Origin: Prorocentrum cordatum
Taxonomy: Eukaryota > Sar > Dinophyceae > Prorocentrales > Prorocentraceae
Length of the DNA: 64,000 nucleotides
Assembly: GCA_963575745.1 (NCBI GenBank)
Contig: CAUYUJ010013991.1
Span: 79,501 to 143,500 of the forward strand
Direction of reading: 5' to 3'
Part shown: positions 1-11,848 of the stretch, piece after piece
Layout: each line of letters begins with the position of its first letter
Numbering within the stretch: the stretch's first letter is position 1
Position numbers and translations under genes: made by a program
Notes under the pieces: model-generated
Told to the model about the DNA's origin: nothing
The model's input: the letters and a program-made list of their open reading frames with translations, nothing else
The model's database searches: none

Positions 1-485
1 TCCCACGGCATACCCACCAGCAGGTCCCAAGAAGGCCCGACTCCGGTTTCGATGCCGGCTCCGACTCCAGCTCCGACTCCAGCTCCTAGGGGCTCCCACG
101 GCACACCCACCAGCAGGTCCCACGAAGGCCGACGTTCCCAGGGCAACCCGTATCGATTTCCGACCCCGGTTTCGACTCCGGCTCCCAGGGGTTCCCACGG
201 CATACCCACCACCAGGTCCCAAGAAGGCCTGACTCCGGTTTCGATGCCGGCTCCGACTCCAGCTCCGACTCCAGCTCCTAGGGGCTCCCACGGCACACCC
301 ACCAGCAGGTCCCACGAAGGCCGACGTTCCCAGGGCAACCCGTATCGATTTCCGACCCCGGTTTCGACTCCGGCTCCCAGGGGTTCCCACGGCATACCCA
401 CCACCAGGTCCCAAGAAGGCCTGACTCCGGTTTCGATGCCGGCTCCGACTCCGGCTCCCAGCGGCTCCGACGGCATACCCAGCAG
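1..485 (+). repeat. 192-bp tandem repeat (about 2.5 units)
   Basis: The start of the window repeats with a 192-bp period: the same CTCCGG-containing segment recurs at 41, 233 and 425. Because 192 is a multiple of three, one frame stays open from 52 to 588 and would give a 64-residue proline/alanine/threonine-rich repeat. Each unit holds two related half-units, one reading PAPTPAP-RGSHGTPTSRS and one PAPRGSHGIPTTRS. The open frame follows from the repeat length, so I do not call a gene. It could also be the 3' end of a repeat-protein gene that lies off the window. Confidence 0.85.
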
Positions 486-584
486 CAGCGCACATTTGCA
501 ACAATGGCACAAACGTCCATACGCGACATTTCTTTGGTTTGCTATGGCAGCACGGTATGGTGTGGGTGACATGTATTCAATTGG

Positions 585-605
585 CTAACGCATCTTACTC
601 TACAG
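585..605 (+). promoter_or_regulatory. Candidate 3' splice acceptor (branch point plus AG)
   Basis: A CTAAC pentamer at 585-589 is followed by a pyrimidine-leaning stretch and an AG at 604-605. This matches a branch point and acceptor at normal spacing. The only in-frame stop (TAA, 586-588) between the repeat ORF and the element coding sequence lies inside it, so splicing would remove it. Coding similarity to the retroelement starts directly afterwards. It could be a cis acceptor or a trans-splicing site for a spliced leader; the sequence does not tell which. Confidence 0.4.
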
Positions 606-3600
606 GCTCTCTCCAAAATCTGAGGTACGAATAGGCGAAGCATCCAACCCGGGACCGGTACCGCGCGACCGTGCGATGTCGGCGTTACGATCCTTGGGGC
701 TTTGTGCAGACCAACCGCCTAACGATTCGGGTGCATCTGGAACCTCTATGCCGATACCGGCCGTTTTACGATCAAATACTGCAATCGGCCTTCCAACAAT
801 GCTTCGGACTCCCTCGCCAGCACCTGGTCATATAGTCTACCCATACCCACATCCAACGGCGTACCCTGGGCGCCGTGGAGTACCACAGGGTCTTCCAGCT
901 CGGGTGGCATCTTCTCTTTAAGATTGATTTCAAGCGCCAGCTCCGGGAGCAGATGGAGCCCAGGTGCCCGTGCCCCCATTCCCGCCCATACAAGACCCAC
1001 CAACGGGCATCACAGGGCCCACAACTGAGCCCATGTCGCCTGGAAGGGCAGACTACGAGCCTCCGCCTCCGCCTGCAGCACCGCCTACGCCAGTAGTGGG
1101 CCACCCGACTCCGCCGGCCAGTCCAGCGGCCCCACCCCAATTTGACTTCCCCCGCTTCCGCCCCGCAATTTCATCCGGCATCCCGCCGTCCCGACCTCGA
1201 CGTATCCCGCTCAGGGCCCTCCGACACCCCCGCGACCTCCTGACGACCATCGCCCCGACCGCAATCCAACATTTGCGGTGGCCAGTGGCGCTGCCGGCCC
1301 AGAGATGGCCCAGGCGCCAGCCCCCTCGGATCAACCACAACAATTTGCGTGCGATATAGGTAGCATGAGCGATCTGGACAAGGAGGAGGACATGGATGAA
1401 GGGTTCATTGTCGCAGGGGCCCGCCGCCCGGGGGACGCACCACCTCCAGCTGAACCCCCGGCTCCAGTTGAACAACAACATCCATTTAGAGCGGCGGGCC
1501 CGAATTGGTTTTCTGAGCCGGGACAAGAGCTCGTGGACTTCAGATTTCTCTTGCCGGCGCCCAACAAACGAGTTGCAATTGTGTTTATGTTGGGTCTATT
1601 GGACAGGTGCTCTCTTACGGCAAACCCGGTGCTGTGCAGAGGGTCCTCTTGGGCCACAGGTGTTCGAAATTTATCGAACCCATTATTTGGGCAGCTGCAG
1701 CCCAAGAGGTCACCCATCTTCTTCTCGAATGGATTGCAACATTTCTCGACACGTTTGGAACGGCATACACGCTAGCGGACGAACAAGTACCGTCGGGTTT
1801 ATTACGACAAGGTCATCACGATTTACGGTATGCGTTTACCTCGTGGGGAGTACGCTCGCAGAACGACGTTTTGCAATGGCTTCAATCAGTCAATGTGCCA
1901 GTGGAGCATTACAGCGTTGGCCGTTATATGGGACGGACTGTTCAGGAATACGTTCTGCAACAAGCATCAAACACTTTCCTCATTCACTGATCTTCGAAAC
2001 CGCCTTCGTTGCAGAGGCCATGGGCTTGTACGACAATCCCCCGACTCGCTACTACTTAGCTCACGAGCTCCACCAACGCATCAGCATGCGACCCGAAGGG
2101 CGCCCAACCCTTCCACAACCAGAAGCTGCACAAGCCAATGGGAGGCAATCGCGAGCACCTCCGGGACCGATGCGGGGTTCATACGGTGGACCAGTTGCAC
2201 GACCCCCGAACGGCATTCAATTGGCAACGGCACTTACGGAACACATACCAACCATCAAAGTGATACCGCACTCTATACGAAGTCATTTCGTCCGTATTTT
2301 TACCCAATGTTCGGCCACGGTGGAATCGACGCATGCGGCATGGGACAGACAGGGTGGAGAGGAAACACCATGCATTCAGGCTTGGACATCGTTCTTACTC
2401 TTACCTCGCCTTCTCCTCCACCATACTTCGCACGGGGGCAAAGCTGGCGAACGCGAACTCAAAAGGCGGATCGCGTGGTTCGACGAATGACGATGGGACA
2501 AACTGAACGAATCCACGCGGCGTCCGGCCAGACCACAAAAGACAGGTGTAACCACTGAGACAACAAAAATGAATGCGGCAAGGAAGCAGGTAAAAGCAGG
2601 TGAACTCAGCCATGCTACTAAGTATCTTAGCTCCCCCGGACTCGCCCCAGGAACTCAAGACACCTCGGATGAGCTAACAAACATACGCCTCCGCCCACTC
2701 GACCCAGCCGAACCATTGCCAGAATACGCACGGAATTTTGCGCCGGATGCACCGATTATGTTGAACCGCTACATTTTTGCTACCGCGCTGCGGCAGTGCA
2801 GGAGAGGCTTAAGTGCATTTTGGGGGCCAGGTACGAATATCACAAAGCTGCTTTGGACGACGATGTGGCATGGAAGTTTTATGCAAATTGGCACAATGGT
2901 TGGCTAATGCGAAAATTCCGAAAAGTATCCGGGATACGATGCCAGTCTCCAAGATTACGGCCTTGAAGAAACCAAGCAACCGCATCAGGACATCATGTCC
3001 GGGGACACTTTCCGTCGATTAGCATCGAAAACACTTGCGCAACAATTCCAGACAGCATTTCGAGACACAGTCAAACTTGCCAATTTTGGGATTTGCGACC
3101 GTAGTGGAACGGATTCAGCAGCGCATTTGCTCCGTCTGAGATCCTGCGCCAAACCCATGCCATGCATATCAAAACCCTACAATGGCAGCAGCGTGGAAAT
3201 CTGATAACCCACTGGACGAACTGGGTATTGTTATACTTGGTGCGCTTTTTGGCACTACTGAATTCATTAATGCGTACGGGGCCAAAATTGCCGAAGAGAA
3301 GGGGAAGTTGCTCGACATACTCCCTAAGCTATCTTTTTTGCAGGTGGGTTGGCTGTTTTTCGTATTTTTGTGCAGTACCAAATCTCAACCATGTACTGCG
3401 TACAATATCACAATGCCACGTTGGAGGCAGTGCACGACAACACGATGACGGCATTTTGACAATATTCCGGTTACTACTCCATGTGCCGACGCGGGACAGG
3501 TGGGATAGGCAATTATATGGTATCGATTTTGATACATGGGTACTCCAAGCTCAATTACCTCTTCGTTTCGGTGGGATGGGTCTCCGATATTCACTCCAGA

Positions 3601-4663
3601 CAGCACCGGCAGCATATTGGGCGAGTTGGGCTGATTCTCTACCTGCGATTTTGGATAGATTCCCTAACGTCGGCTGGGCATTCTTATTTCATTCTAACAC
3701 GTTGTATGCGGGAGGATACATCCAAATGAATGACGGTCCACAATGTTTGGTCAATGCCGACATGGCAGGCCGGATGTGCGCTTCAACTGGGTGGCGGGAA
3801 CGCCCAAATTGGGCAGCGTTTGGCACTCGGCGAGCTTCCACCAGAAGTGCCACCAACAAACGTATCCCTGAGAGAACGGAGCCACGGTTGGCAATACCGC
3901 GCATCGAATGCCCGGTAGCACCACATTTGGGAGAATTTGCACCGAATCTTGGGGGGAGAGGGTGCTCGGGTTAACGTAACTGCCCTAGGAAAGGCCAGAT
4001 TGTTTTCATGTGGAGGTCCTTATTCATTTGCGTGGTTGACAGCATGTCCAACAACTCCGAATTTGCGATTTCAAAATGACAATTACATCGCGCAGTATTA
4101 GGTCGGCTCGGAATCGCAGTGATATACAGTCCAGACCCACATGGTCATGCCAGCCTTAATGACAACCGCGGGGGACGATGGCAAGGCCGACGTTCGGGCT
4201 TGTTCACTTCGCGGCGCCAAGTGTTTCAAAAACCCGGTGAGTTGGTACCAAATCGCAATATCGAGCGTATGTTGCGGGATACGCACATCCCCGTCACTAC
4301 GACCGATAACCGACGGTTAGACATTATCGCAATTGGATTCCACGTGGCACGAGGACGGCCTCTCTTTTGCGATGTGAAGGTTGTGTCTCCCATCGCTACT
4401 ACGGGCCAGGCTCGGCCCGGAACCAGCAACCAAGGAAGTCGTCTTTTACACGAAGCAGAACAAAATAACAACACACCATACGCAGAAGTGACCGATTCCG
4501 GGTTGTGCGCATTGTACTGTTTAGGGGCTGATATTCTCGCCCGATGGCGCAACCAAGCTGTGCAACTAGTTCTTTAGCACTTGAGCGGCAACGCCATTTG
4601 CATCCTAGAGTGCGCCACGGGGTCGCGTTGAGGTTGGCGCATCGATGGCGGGGATTATTGAAT
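606..4663 (+). pseudogene. R2-like non-LTR retrotransposon, copy 1 (decayed)
   Basis: This is a frameshifted copy of the reverse-transcriptase family found intact at 56.7-59.1 kb. It starts with an NPGP-containing segment (646-657) and a proline-rich N-terminal region (about 960-1500). An N-terminal domain without recognisable motifs is spread over three frames (1278-2490). The RT part begins near 2569 with GELSHAT and GLAPG motifs shared with copy 5, then DRSGTD (about 3098) and a LGA-FGTTEF block (about 3238). A finger/thumb region with LPLRFGGMGLR lies near 3560. The C-terminal restriction-like endonuclease is at 4119-4577, with RRLD then CDVKVV. The YLDD catalytic core between about 3140 and 3180 is deleted and there are at least five frame changes, so it is dead. 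It ends abruptly inside the endonuclease tail, where copy 2 begins. Confidence 0.85.
646..657 (+). other. NPGP motif (2A-like C-terminus) near element N-terminus
   Basis: In the frame entered after the acceptor at 605 the sequence reads RIGEASNPGP. NPGP is the terminal signature of 2A-type ribosome-skipping peptides, which are known near the N-termini of several non-LTR retrotransposons. The residues before it (GEAS) differ from the classical D-V/I-E-x, so activity is uncertain. A conserved N-terminal motif of this element family without skipping activity is equally possible. Confidence 0.5.
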
Positions 4664-5470
4664 TGGCCCCCGGAAGCGACGCAACACTGCAAGAGCTTGA
4701 AGATCCAAACCTCCGACCCCCTACACCTACCGAGGACAACCCTGCTGACCTCAACGCATTCGAGCCGGCCGTATTGGTCGAATTGGATCGTACTATTTTT
4801 GGCGCGGTCTTACGAGAAAACAAGCGGGGGTTATCTGCAGGAATGTGGGGCGGACGGTACAAGCATTTCAAAGTGTGCCTGGAGTGCGATACTGCATTTG
4901 AATCTTTATGCGCAATTGCTCAGCGGACACGTCAAGCACGAACTGCCGTATCGCATTTGAATTTTGAGATTTGCAACAAGAGCGGCACAAATGCGGCTGT
5001 GCATTTCCTTCGGTACTTGTCGGAAGCGTGTCCGCGAAAGGTGATCATGAGCATCGACGGGGTGGGCGCATTCGACCATGTTAGCAGGGCTGCGATCTTC
5101 GAGCAATTGTTGATCGCGCCGGAGCTCCATCCAATGTTAGCTTTTAACTGTCAATGATACGGTGTGCATTCCGAGTTTCTGCGGCGGGACGATAAGCGGG
5201 TTACGCATACTACTACGCAGGGGGACCGGCACAAACGCTTTCATGCCCGCGCTGTTTTGCCTGGGACCAGCTCCCCCCGGGTACCGAAATCGTTGCGCAC
5301 CTTGACGATATTTACGTGGTGTGCGAGCCGGAACTGTGTGCAGGTCTGCTGGATTTTGCGTCGCAAGTATTATTGGACACATGTTGTGTCAATGTGGATT
5401 TGGGTACCACTATCAGAGAAACTATGGATTCAGTTTGTGTCGGGGGTTCGGTTTTCCTCTATGCCTGGCG
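4664..5470 (+). pseudogene. R2-like non-LTR retrotransposon, copy 2 (RT fragment)
   Basis: This second copy is joined directly to the broken end of copy 1. It opens with LAPGSD, matching the GLAPGDD segment of copy 5. It continues with LSAGMWGGRYKHFK (finger domain), NKSGTNAAVHF, and motif A as VIMSIDGVGAFDHV (about 5040-5085). The region corresponding to KTLARQ is deleted. After a frameshift near 5160 the catalytic box appears as AHLDDIYVV (about 5295-5320), where the family has AYLDDIYV. Similarity ends near 5440-5470, before the thumb and endonuclease, next to a (GGA)n tract. It is a truncated, inactive fragment. Confidence 0.82.
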
Positions 5471-5504
5471 GCCCATAGGGGCCAGACGGATCGCGAGGAG
5501 GCAT

Positions 5505-5575
5505 AGGAGGAGGAGGAGGAGGAGGAGGAGGAGGAGGAGGAGGAGGAGGAGGAGGAGGAGGAGGAGGGGCCATCT
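5505..5575 (+). repeat. (GGA)n microsatellite
   Basis: About 70 bp of nearly pure GGA trinucleotide repeat directly follows the truncated RT copy 2. Confidence 0.9.
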
Positions 5576-5686
5576 GTGGTTGTGGCTCTTCGCGTTTCTC
5601 TGGCCTGCCTCTCTCCCCCCCCCCCTTTTCCCTCTCTCCCTAAACCCCCTCCCTCCTCCTCCCCTCGCCCCTCCCCCCGAAATAGG

Positions 5687-5985
5687 ACGAATTACAACCG
5701 AGTGGTCCCAATTCCAACCGTTCGGAGCGAATTGCAACCATACATGGGGCAAATTACAACCATGGGATCTTCAGAAGTACTTCTTTCTTCTTCAGAAATA
5801 CTTCTTTCTTATTCAGAAGTACTTCTTTCTTCTTCACAAGTATTTCGATTCCTTAGGACTCCTTAGGATCCTTAAGATTCCTTAGGGTCCTTGGGATCCC
5901 TTAGGATCCTTAGGATCAGGACTCCTCCGGATTCCGTCAGGAATCCTTAAGAATATTTACGAATCCATCGGAATCCTGAAAACTC
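5687..5985 (+). repeat. Cluster of three short tandem repeats
   Basis: Three small arrays follow one another. The first has AATTACAACC-like units (about 5690-5760). The second has about 24-bp TTCAGAAGTACTTCTTTC units (about 5770-5840). The third is a CCTTAGGAT array with units alternating between 9 and 10 bp (about 5850-5930) that decays after that. No coding potential is evident. Confidence 0.75.
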
Positions 5986-5994
5986 TTTAGGCGA

Positions 5995-6867
5995 AGGGTG
6001 CGCTTTGGGGGCCTTCTTGGGGTCTCTTTGGGCCACTCTTAGGGCCCTCTTGGGGCCTTCTTGGAGCCCTCCTGGGGCCCTTAGTGACTTTTCTTGGCGC
6101 CCAAATAAGCCATAGAAGGGCCAACGTTCGAGGGCTGCAGAGGGGGGCCCAGCAGAGTGACGTCCTATGGGGGCTTAGATTGCATCTCGCCATCCCTGGG
6201 GGGCCGGGCTGCCATCTGCGAAACCGTCGCCCGTTTCGAGGGGTGCTGGTGGGTCCAGTGGACTAGCGTCCTACAAGGGACCCTAAAAGAGCCCGAAACG
6301 GCAGCAAGAGGAAAAAACAACCGACTAATATTTTATTTGTCGGAAGGGGGCGGGAAGAACAACCGAACAATATCTGATGTTTCGGAAGGGGCTGCTTTGG
6401 GGGCCTTCTTGGGGTCTCTTTGGTTGGGCCACTTTTAGGGCCCTCTTGGGGCCTTTTTGGAGCTCTCCTGGGGCCCTTAGTGACTTTTCTTGGCGCCCAA
6501 ATAAGCCCTAGAAGGGCTAACGCTCGAGAGCTGCAGGGGGGGCCCAGCAGAGTGACGTCATATGGGGGCTCAGATTGGACCTCGCCATCCCCCATCCCTG
6601 GGGGGAGCGCTGCGATCTGCGAAACTGCCGCCACGTTCGAAGGGTGCTGGTGGACCCAGTGGGCTGGCGTCCTACAAGAGCCCTAAAAGAGCCCGAAATG
6701 GCAGCAAGAGGAAAACGCAACCGAAACAGATTTCATGTTTCGGAAGGGGGCGGGAAACACAACGAAACATATTATATGTTTCGGAAGGGGCTGCTTTGGG
6801 GGCCTTCTTGGGGTCTCTCTGGGCCACTCTTAAGGCCCTCTTGAGGCCTTCAGCCCTCTTGGAGCCC
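5995..6867 (+). repeat. About 395-bp repeat units (2+ copies)
   Basis: The segment starting GGGGGCCTTCTTGGGG recurs at 6007, 6399 and 6798, giving spacings of 392 and 399 bp. Each unit joins two modules seen separately elsewhere in the window. One is a GC-rich stretch with a 21-bp period (CCTCTTGGG-like). The other is a core containing CTGCGATCTGCGAAACTG and GGGGGGCCCAGCA, the same core as the 102-bp satellite at 54.3 kb. A GGAAGGGGGCGGGAA segment closes each unit. Frames here are open in several phases and are not genes. Confidence 0.85.
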
Positions 6868-7068
6868 TCCTTCCTCCCTCCTCAACTCTCCTCCTCCTCC
6901 TCCTTTCTCCTCCCCCTCTCCTCCTCATCCTCTTCCTCCTCCCCCTCCTCCTCCTCCTCCTCTTCCTCCTCCTCCTCCCCCATCGTCCTCCTCCTCTTCC
7001 TCCTCCTCATCGTCCTCCTCATCCTTCTCCTCCTCCCTACGTCGCTTCCCCTTCCCGCCGCCCCCCCT
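6868..7068 (+). repeat. Imperfect (TCC)n tract
   Basis: About 200 bp of TCC/CTC-rich low-complexity sequence directly follows the 395-bp units. Confidence 0.85.
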
Positions 7069-7159
7069 CCCTACTCGCATTGTGTGTTACAAGACTTTAT
7101 GCGCGTGCTCGGCCCCAGCAGCAAATATCGAATACATGATGGGTTGGCGGGCGGGATAA

Positions 7160-7585
<426 letters not shown>

Positions 7586-7599
7586 GCAGTGGCAGTCTG

Positions 7600-10440
7600 C
7601 GGCGCACTTGCCCACAATGACACGTTGAATGCGCGGGCGTTTGGCCCGCCCACACCAGAGGTATCTCGCCGACCCAAGTGATTGCTGGCTGCCCCTTGAG
7701 GAAGTAGCGCACGTTATCGTCTTGCTTCTTGGCTACACCTCCAGTGTTTGATATGAGGTAGGTCCTCGTCGAGGCGCGCCAGCAAGATCTCGCAGCTGAC
7801 CTGCGCGTTGGGGTAGGACGGCGGGCCGGCGGTCCTGCAGTTGGGCCGTAGTATCACAATCCCGAATATCGCAGGCGTCAAGACATCGCTTCAGGAGTTG
7901 TCGCACAATTCCGCCTCCAAGGACCACGTCGGTCCCCATGTCTTGGCGCCATCCTGCCAACAGACCACGTAAAAGAAAAAGTTGCGGTACTCCACCATTC
8001 CCATCGCAAAGTTCCAGCATGTCGACAAGTCAATGCGTGCCACAACGTTGAGTATGTACAACGGCATAGAATCAGGCGCGCGCGCCCGCTGGTGCACGCG
8101 ACGGAACGGAAAGGAACAAGTCATCACGTTCGTTGCCACCAGATTCCATATCTTCAGTCGGAACGTCCGCGCTATGGCGCGAGCTCACATCGTAACCCAA
8201 GTCTTTGAGATATCCGCCGCAGTTGTCGTCACCGGGTTCGGCGGGTGTCTTGATACGTGGGGGGGAGATCCCCGCTTCTTTGTCGGCCTTCATATTTTCC
8301 TGCTGCTTGATTCTTGATTCCGTTGGTAGTGCTTCTGCCGTTTCCGTCTGCGCAACGATGGCGTTGGTAGAAAAGGACTGGAGTTCATAATTTTGCGGCA
8401 GGCCCCCGTCCACCAAGAGCTTTGTTTTGGGAGGACAGTCATACATGATGACGCATAGTCGTGGCTTATGCGGGCGTTGAGGAAGCTCTTGAGACCGCTG
8501 GCGCCCGAGATGGTTGGTTCATCCGGTGGCCGCAAGCACAAACGCGCGTTGGTATTGGACGATTATGTATTGCGTGGCATCTTTTTCGTCCAGATCCCTC
8601 GTCACGCGCCGAGCAACATCATTCCATTATGGCCGCCCTTGCGCGTACTAAGATAGTGATGCATATCTCGGTCTTCGCGCGAGAATACTGATCAGCGCAC
8701 ATCCGTGCTGCATCCAGCGATTGCTCAAGAGCTGACAAAGCAAGTGGCCCATCATACTTCCCTGTGTTTGTGCGCGCCACTCTGCGTGATATTGCCTACG
8801 GCCATGCCAACCCAATACATGCTAATGTACGCACTGTGTACACTTGCACATCCCAAAATCTGCGCAAAGTGTCGTGGCAACCTGGAGGTATGTACCGCTA
8901 GGTGTGGTACGTGAATATTTTGCTGAATGCCAAAGTGGCACATTCTTGCGCGTGTAGCATTCATTTCCTCGTCGCCCACGCGGTCGTCGTTGGTCGAGCA
9001 CCTGCAGCCGCGGCAGCGTGCCCCGGGCCCAGAGCGCCTCTGCCAGGCGCGGCGCGTCTTCGTCGACAGCGTAGTTGCCGGAGGCCGAACGCCTGCGGCT
9101 GCGGCAGCGCGCCGCGGTGCCCAGAGCGCCTCCGTCGGGCGCGCCGTGCCCTCGTCGCCCGCGCGGTTGGCCAAAAGTGAATTGATTGCCCTTGTAAATA
9201 CCTTTACACTTGTAGCTGCCCGTTCCACATCCTTTCGTACAGTTGGCAGCGATATGCCCGCAACCGCCACACTTGTAATATTGCGCGCCTTGCCCCCTGT
9301 GCCTTATTTGCCTTTGTAGACGGAGTTGTCGTTACACTCCTCCCCATAACTTCCCCCTGGCCCCAGCTGGCGTCTGGTGCCCACCAGAAGCCCTCATCAC
9401 CAACGTAACCTTCAGTACTCCGATCATTGTTACTGGACCAGCTTCCCTGGGCAGACACAGGAGCACTTCCGATGTCGATAGCTTCGTTGTGTTCGTGCCC
9501 GCGCCTATATTTTATGGGCCCTGTCCTCACAATGGGTATACTGATTCTGGTAATTGTTTTGCGTTAGCGAGACCGGGGTCTCGCAGCAGTCTTGCTGCCA
9601 ATCCTCGGACCAGTCGCCAACGTGAGTCATGATCATCCTGAGGGTTGCAACTCTGACTGGCAACGGCAACAAGCATGATGCCCCCTACTTTCCCTGTGTC
9701 TCGACAAAATCACTCCATTGTTCGAGCTGCGAGGGAACTTCGCTAACTCGCTTGAGCCGACCAGGGTTAATGGCCCGATTTGTCTTGGCAGACAAGGTAG
9801 CTCCAGTGACCGCGGGATACCCGTGGTAGATCTGCTGGTATGCATTTAAACCCGTCGCCCTCACGTAGCCCTGTGAGTTGCCCTGGTGGCTCCACTCCTT
9901 CTAAGCCGTCGTTGAGGATGTACCAGAGGTCCTCGTCTAGCCTTTGAGCTTGCTCAGCTTGAAACTCGTGTTCTCTCATATATTCGTATTATTGACGATT
10001 GGCAACTGACGCTTCGGCGAACTCCTTCGCAATTAACTGCCAATTCTGAGCCAAGGCATCTTCGTCATCATCCTGTAACTTGCAATAAATGCTCTCAAGT
10101 TCCGTGCTCAAAGCCTTGCATGCTTTACGATAGCCGCTGTTGACTTGGACTAACGAACTCAGCAATTTCTCACTCCACCCTCTGAACATGGACCTGCCCC
10201 CAGAAAACGTATCAACTGCTGCATTGTGTTGTGCTCGCTGGCAGGCTTGTTAGGTCTTCCGCCTGACTTGTTGGATCCAGCGGCAATTTCATCTGCCAGC
10301 TTCCCGACCTGTTCGGCCGCAGTTAACTGACAATTGATTCGGGGTTCCAGGAACTCTACTGTGTCTCTCAACTTGGTCGCCTCTCCTTCACAGTACACAG
10401 TACATGTTCCTGAAAGCCATGCCCAGCCCCATGGCATTCA
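7600..10440 (-). pseudogene. Decayed Gag-like region of a retroelement
   Basis: Read on the minus strand from 10437 down, short frames form a Gag-like series. First come helical, charged segments (10437-10159; 10189-9989, with WSEKLLSSLVQVN and LAQNWQLIAKEFAEA). Then a segment with EDLWYILNDGLEGVEPPG (about 9767-9979) and a degenerate zinc knuckle (9280-9239). Further down are acidic and lysine-rich pieces (8446-8072) and a frame at 8020-7733. At least four frame changes separate them, and no reverse transcriptase or integrase motif is recognisable. The zinc knuckle is the only family-level clue, so the class is undetermined and a decayed host gene is possible. Confidence 0.35.
9239..9280 (-). 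other. Degenerate CCHC zinc knuckle
   Basis: The minus strand reads YYKCGGCGHIAANC. Against the Gag knuckle C-x2-C-x4-H-x4-C, the second Cys, the His and the last Cys are in register, but the first Cys is Tyr (TAT instead of TGT). A second Cys-rich patch, TKGCGTGSYKCK, follows. Confidence 0.5.
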
Positions 10441-10675
10441 CCTTTTTGGTTCATCGCCAGCATAACGTGAACTTCCTCATCAGTAAAGCTGCGAACTCCA
10501 TATGCAACGCGCTGCTCAATGAGGCATCCCATGCCATCATCGTCAACCCTCAGCGCCGTCCTGGCATAGCTGGAGTCGCTATTCCTGCACGCAGCCTCCC
10601 TCAGCTCTGAATCGCGCTGGGCTGATGTTTAACCACAGCTCACGGTGCCTCTGGATGCTGGTGTCGATGCCAGGG

Positions 10676-10752
10676 TCGTGAGGAGGAGGGGGAGGAGGAG
10701 GAGCAGGAGCAGGAGCAGGAGGAGGAGGAGGAGGAGGAGGAGGAGGAGGAGG
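10676..10752 (+). repeat. (GGA)n microsatellite
   Basis: GGA repeat with some GCA interruptions, running into a GCAGCTGCGGCTGCAGC stretch. Confidence 0.9.
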
Positions 10753-10798
10753 AGCTGCAGCTGCGGCTGCAGCATCGCCAGTCGACACGGCGCGGCCT

Positions 10799-10826
10799 GG
10801 AGCCTGTGGTTCAGACCACAGGCTCC
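10799..10826 (+). repeat. Perfect 12-bp hairpin with TCAG loop
   Basis: GGAGCCTGTGGT (10799-10810) and its exact reverse complement (10815-10826) are separated by only TCAG. There is no U-tract after it, and nothing indicates a bacterial-type terminator. Confidence 0.85.
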
Positions 10827-10902
10827 GCCACCGTGCAAACTTACTCGAAGGATGAAGGGTAGCAGGCCTTTTTCCACCGAGGGCAAGCGACGCTCCTCGA
10901 TG

Positions 10903-10913
10903 ATATATATATA

Positions 10914-10948
<35 letters not shown>
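10903..10948 (+). repeat. (TA)n microsatellite
   Basis: AT/TA dinucleotide repeat interrupted once by TGTGTA. Confidence 0.95.
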
Positions 10949-10949
10949 T

Positions 10950-11848
10950 AAGCCAAACGCCCAACGGCCACATTGGCGTTGCGCGCTGCTGGTCGCATGC
11001 GCTGCTATGCTACACTCCTGCCGCGCACTAGGCCCAGCATTCCAACACCTCCTCCTCATCATCATCATCTCCTCCTCAGGAACGACGCTGTAGGGCGGTG
11101 GAAGATTGGATGAGAGGAACAGGGGGTGAGGAATAAATCGCGTGTCAAATGCAACCGCCTCAGGCGGCTGAGCGACAGAGAAAGCTGAACCCAATCTGGA
11201 CCCGCCAGCGGGCCCGAAATGGTTTCAGCTCTTGGGGCTCGGTGGTGCGGCGCAACATGTATGACTTGCCCCAACGCAGGCCACTGGAAATCACAATTGC
11301 TTTGTTGCGGTCTAGGCTGCACCGCGGGCCACTGGAATTCACAAGTGGCCCTGTTTTGACCGATGGGGAGGACTTATATTGAAGGGGGGATCGATGCAAG
11401 CAACCATTTGTTCGATTGATGCCCACTCTTCCTGAAGCTATTGCTGACCGCGTATTCTTGCAAGCCGGCGTTTTGTGAAACGCCAGGGGTTCCACCCCAG
11501 GGCAGTTTTCGGGTCTGTGCAAGTTTTGGCAAGGCATCGGCAACGCTGCACTTGCAGGACGGTTGCGGGCTTTCCCTTTTCTTCCACTGTTTGTCTTGAG
11601 CCCCCTCCCCCAGCAGCCAAGTCTAAAGTCCTCCTCCGCCTCCATCTCCGCCTACTCCTCCTCCTCCACGGTCCATCCGGTGTAATGTTTCACTCCGGAT
11701 CCGTTTTTGAAGGTCACGGGGCCCGAAAGAGGCCCCCGGACGCCGAACACTACGAAACAACTATTAAAACAAATGCGAGCGGGCGGGGACATGGGACAGA
11801 TCCTTCCCTCGTTTCCCTCACCTGCCCCCTCCTCCAGGCTTCGCCCGC
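10950..11848. other. No recognisable gene
   Basis: Mixed unique sequence. A short related pair occurs: GCCACTGGAAATCACAATTG near 11280 and GGGCCACTGGAATTCACAAG near 11327. The open frames here are short and lack recognisable motifs. Confidence 0.5.

Noticed and set aside
10799-10826. Intrinsic transcription terminator
   Set aside because: The hairpin is perfect but there is no T-tract and no bacterial gene context; the window is eukaryotic.
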